A DNA stretch of 24,923 nt from IMG/VR virus record IMGVR_UViG_3300032322_002152, positions 1 to 24,923 of that record, one strand, 5' to 3'. A program made the position numbers and the translations under genes. This stretch comes from a virus. Under the pieces are notes generated by a model. The model did no database searches, had not been told where the DNA came from, and was given only the letters and a program-made list of their open reading frames with translations. The first letter of the stretch is position 1. Every line of letters begins with the position of its first letter. Of the stretch, positions 24,137 through 24,923 are shown in pieces.

Positions 24137-24146
24137 TTATACATAT
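24137..24146 (-). promoter_or_regulatory. ATATGTATAA decamer before the 129-aa gene
   Basis: Minus strand ATATGTATAA, 20 nt before the ATG, starting at the last base of the kinase stop codon. The 14-nt stretch covering it (24133-24146) is repeated exactly at 24761-24774. I infer a promoter for the unit leading into the terminase. Confidence 0.4.
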
Positions 24147-24676
24147 TACGAAAATACAACAGATAATACTTTATTTACGCGTTCCTCAATTGAACCTGAT
24201 ATATCGATTATGTTTTTGGCTCTATGGCCGTGAATCATGAGTATTTCTTTGATAGCATTATTGATTTGTTCTCTATAATTTTTATCAGTTTCTCTAACTC
24301 CGTTATCTTCAATAGCAACCCCATCGGGACTAACATAAAAGATATAATCGTATTCTTCAATTAAAAATTTAGCAACATTTTCAAATGCTTCTTTCTCGTA
24401 TATAGTCATAGATGTAGAACATTGACTAAAAGCTATAACATCAATTGCTGTTCTGTCTGTGATTATATTTTCGCATAGTAGTTCTGCGGAACGTTCTGCT
24501 AGAAATATTAATTGCCCTTTGAATGTTGAATCTGTGTTTAAGGGGATACCTAAACTATTTAAATATTTTGAACGTTCTGTTCTAAATTCATAACCTTTAA
24601 ACAATTCGTGTTGTTTTAATGCGTTGACAAGTGTGGTTTTGCCAACAGATTGAGTTCCACATAGACCTATGCGCAT
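24146..24676 (-). CDS. P-loop nucleotide or nucleoside kinase, NadR/AAA_28-like
   Basis: A 176-residue protein with Walker A GTQSVGKT at 7-14, a helix-strand order of small kinases, DRTAIDVIAFS at 74-84 as the Walker B/substrate region, YDYIFYVSPDG near 109-119 and a lid-like RETDKNYREQI at 128-138. The pattern fits the AAA_28 group, which includes the ribosylnicotinamide kinase domain of NadR and phage relatives. If so, it phosphorylates a nucleoside such as nicotinamide riboside using ATP in the cytoplasm, supporting NAD or nucleotide supply in infection. The exact substrate cannot be read from sequence. A terminator stands just upstream, so it begins a new unit or depends on read-through. 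No Shine-Dalgarno sequence is present. Confidence 0.75.
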   Translation of the reverse strand: MRIGLCGTQSVGKTTLVNALKQHELFKGYEFRTERSKYLNSLGIPLNTDSTFKGQLIFLAERSAELLCENIITDRTAIDVIAFSQCSTSMTIYEKEAFENVAKFLIEEYDYIFYVSPDGVAIEDNGVRETDKNYREQINNAIKEILMIHGHRAKNIIDISGSIEERVNKVLSVVFS

Positions 24677-24710
24677 ATTTTATTTTTTAAAATTGTTTTT
24701 ATTTGCGTGA

Positions 24711-24742
24711 ATGTAAAAAAGAAAGCTTGGTTTCCCAAGCTT
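24711..24742 (-). terminator. Rho-independent terminator upstream of the kinase gene
   Basis: Perfect 8-bp stem, AAGCTTGG (24723-24730) and CCAAGCTT (24735-24742), followed on the minus strand by TCTTTTTTAC. It ends the transcript that carries the 42-aa gene. It sits 34 nt before the kinase start. Confidence 0.85.
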
Positions 24743-24764
24743 AACTTTAAAATATTTTTGTTTG

Positions 24765-24774
24765 TTATACATAT
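24765..24774 (-). promoter_or_regulatory. ATATGTATAA decamer between the 42-aa gene and a terminator
   Basis: Minus strand ATATGTATAA inside a 14-nt exact repeat shared with the site at 24137-24146. A terminator follows within about 25 nt, so if this is a promoter its product would be a very short RNA or be attenuated before the kinase gene. Confidence 0.3.
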
Positions 24775-24790
24775 ACAAAAAAAATAAAAA

Positions 24791-24919
24791 CTAATATCTA
24801 CTGGTTCCTGTAATTGAGGCTTTTTTATACCAAGGAAGACCTTCCCTATCTTTACGGGCTTCTTTCCATTGTTCTTCTGTTTTTTTATTCCCGTAAAGAT
24901 AATATTCTCTTTTTCGCAT
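24791..24919 (-). CDS. Small 42-residue protein, possibly the end of a longer one
   Basis: An ATG at 24917-24919 opens a frame ending in TAG at 24791-24793. It encodes 42 residues, starting MRKREYYLYGNKKTEEQ and containing WKEARKDREGLPWYKKAS. The composition (Lys, Arg, Glu, Trp, Tyr) is protein-like and charged, as in many small phage proteins. Only 4 nt lie beyond the ATG, so a longer reading frame may enter from the right edge. No family is recognised. A decamer and a terminator follow it. Confidence 0.45.
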   Translation of the reverse strand: MRKREYYLYGNKKTEEQWKEARKDREGLPWYKKASITGTSRY

Positions 24920-24923
24920 ATTA

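Noticed and set aside
1-24923. tRNA genes, CRISPR arrays and insertion sequences
   Set aside because: I saw no cloverleaf-like sequence with the usual GTTCGA-type arm, no regularly spaced repeats and no transposase or terminal inverted repeats on either strand.

Overview
The window is a stretch of the structural gene block of a tailed, contractile-tail (myovirus) phage of the broad T4-like group. Every gene I can support is read from the minus strand, so the window should be read from high to low coordinates. The recognisable T4-type parts are the large terminase (gp17-like), portal (gp20), prohead protease (gp21), an acidic scaffold (gp22-like), major capsid protein (gp23), neck proteins (gp13- and gp14-like), tail completion or sheath stabiliser (gp15-like), tail sheath (gp18) and the start of the tail tube (gp19). 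The DNA is AT-rich. Most start codons lack a Shine-Dalgarno sequence and sit in A/T-rich leaders, often ending TAATTATG or similar. One fibre carries VGIGTxTP-type repeats. These traits fit a phage of Bacteroidota, probably environmental; the host is inferred and not proven.

Layout in the direction of transcription: (1) 24919-23153, small or accessory genes: a 42-aa ORF, a P-loop NadR-like kinase, a helical 129-aa protein and a membrane-anchored protein that overlaps the terminase. (2) 23156-13203, DNA packaging and head: terminase, portal, three unrecognised head-region proteins (287, 187 and 477 aa, where T4 has its prohead core genes), protease, terminator, scaffold, major capsid protein, strong terminator. 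(3) 13134-11459, a small protein and a fibre-like protein with a C1q/TNF-like C-terminus. (4) 11434-9662, a PhoH-like ATPase interrupted by an intein. (5) 9622-5295, neck and tail completion proteins, a second fibre-like protein and two small unknowns. (6) 5280-1968, a three-gene glycan-related cassette: a beta-propeller protein, a helical-repeat protein and a glycosyltransferase/2-oxoglutarate-oxygenase-like fusion. (7) 1919-1, tail sheath and tail tube.

The head genes form one assembly path: protease and scaffold build and mature the prohead, the major capsid protein is probably cut after Glu61, and portal and terminase package the DNA. Gene order resembles T4 in the head block, but the neck genes follow the capsid genes, and the glycan cassette separates them from sheath and tube.

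The points most worth a second look are: a family of decamers, ATAT(T/G)TAT(A/T/C)A, in front of eight minus-strand genes or transcription units; an intein in PhoH with the Trp-Cys-Thr signature of class 3 inteins and an alanine first residue; the glycosyltransferase-oxygenase fusion and its two partners placed among virion genes; and a motif shared by the predicted mature N-terminus of the capsid protein and an unknown head-region protein. No stretch over 300 bases lacks a gene; the longest gap (16010-16208) holds a terminator and a promoter-like site. I saw no tRNA, CRISPR array or insertion sequence.
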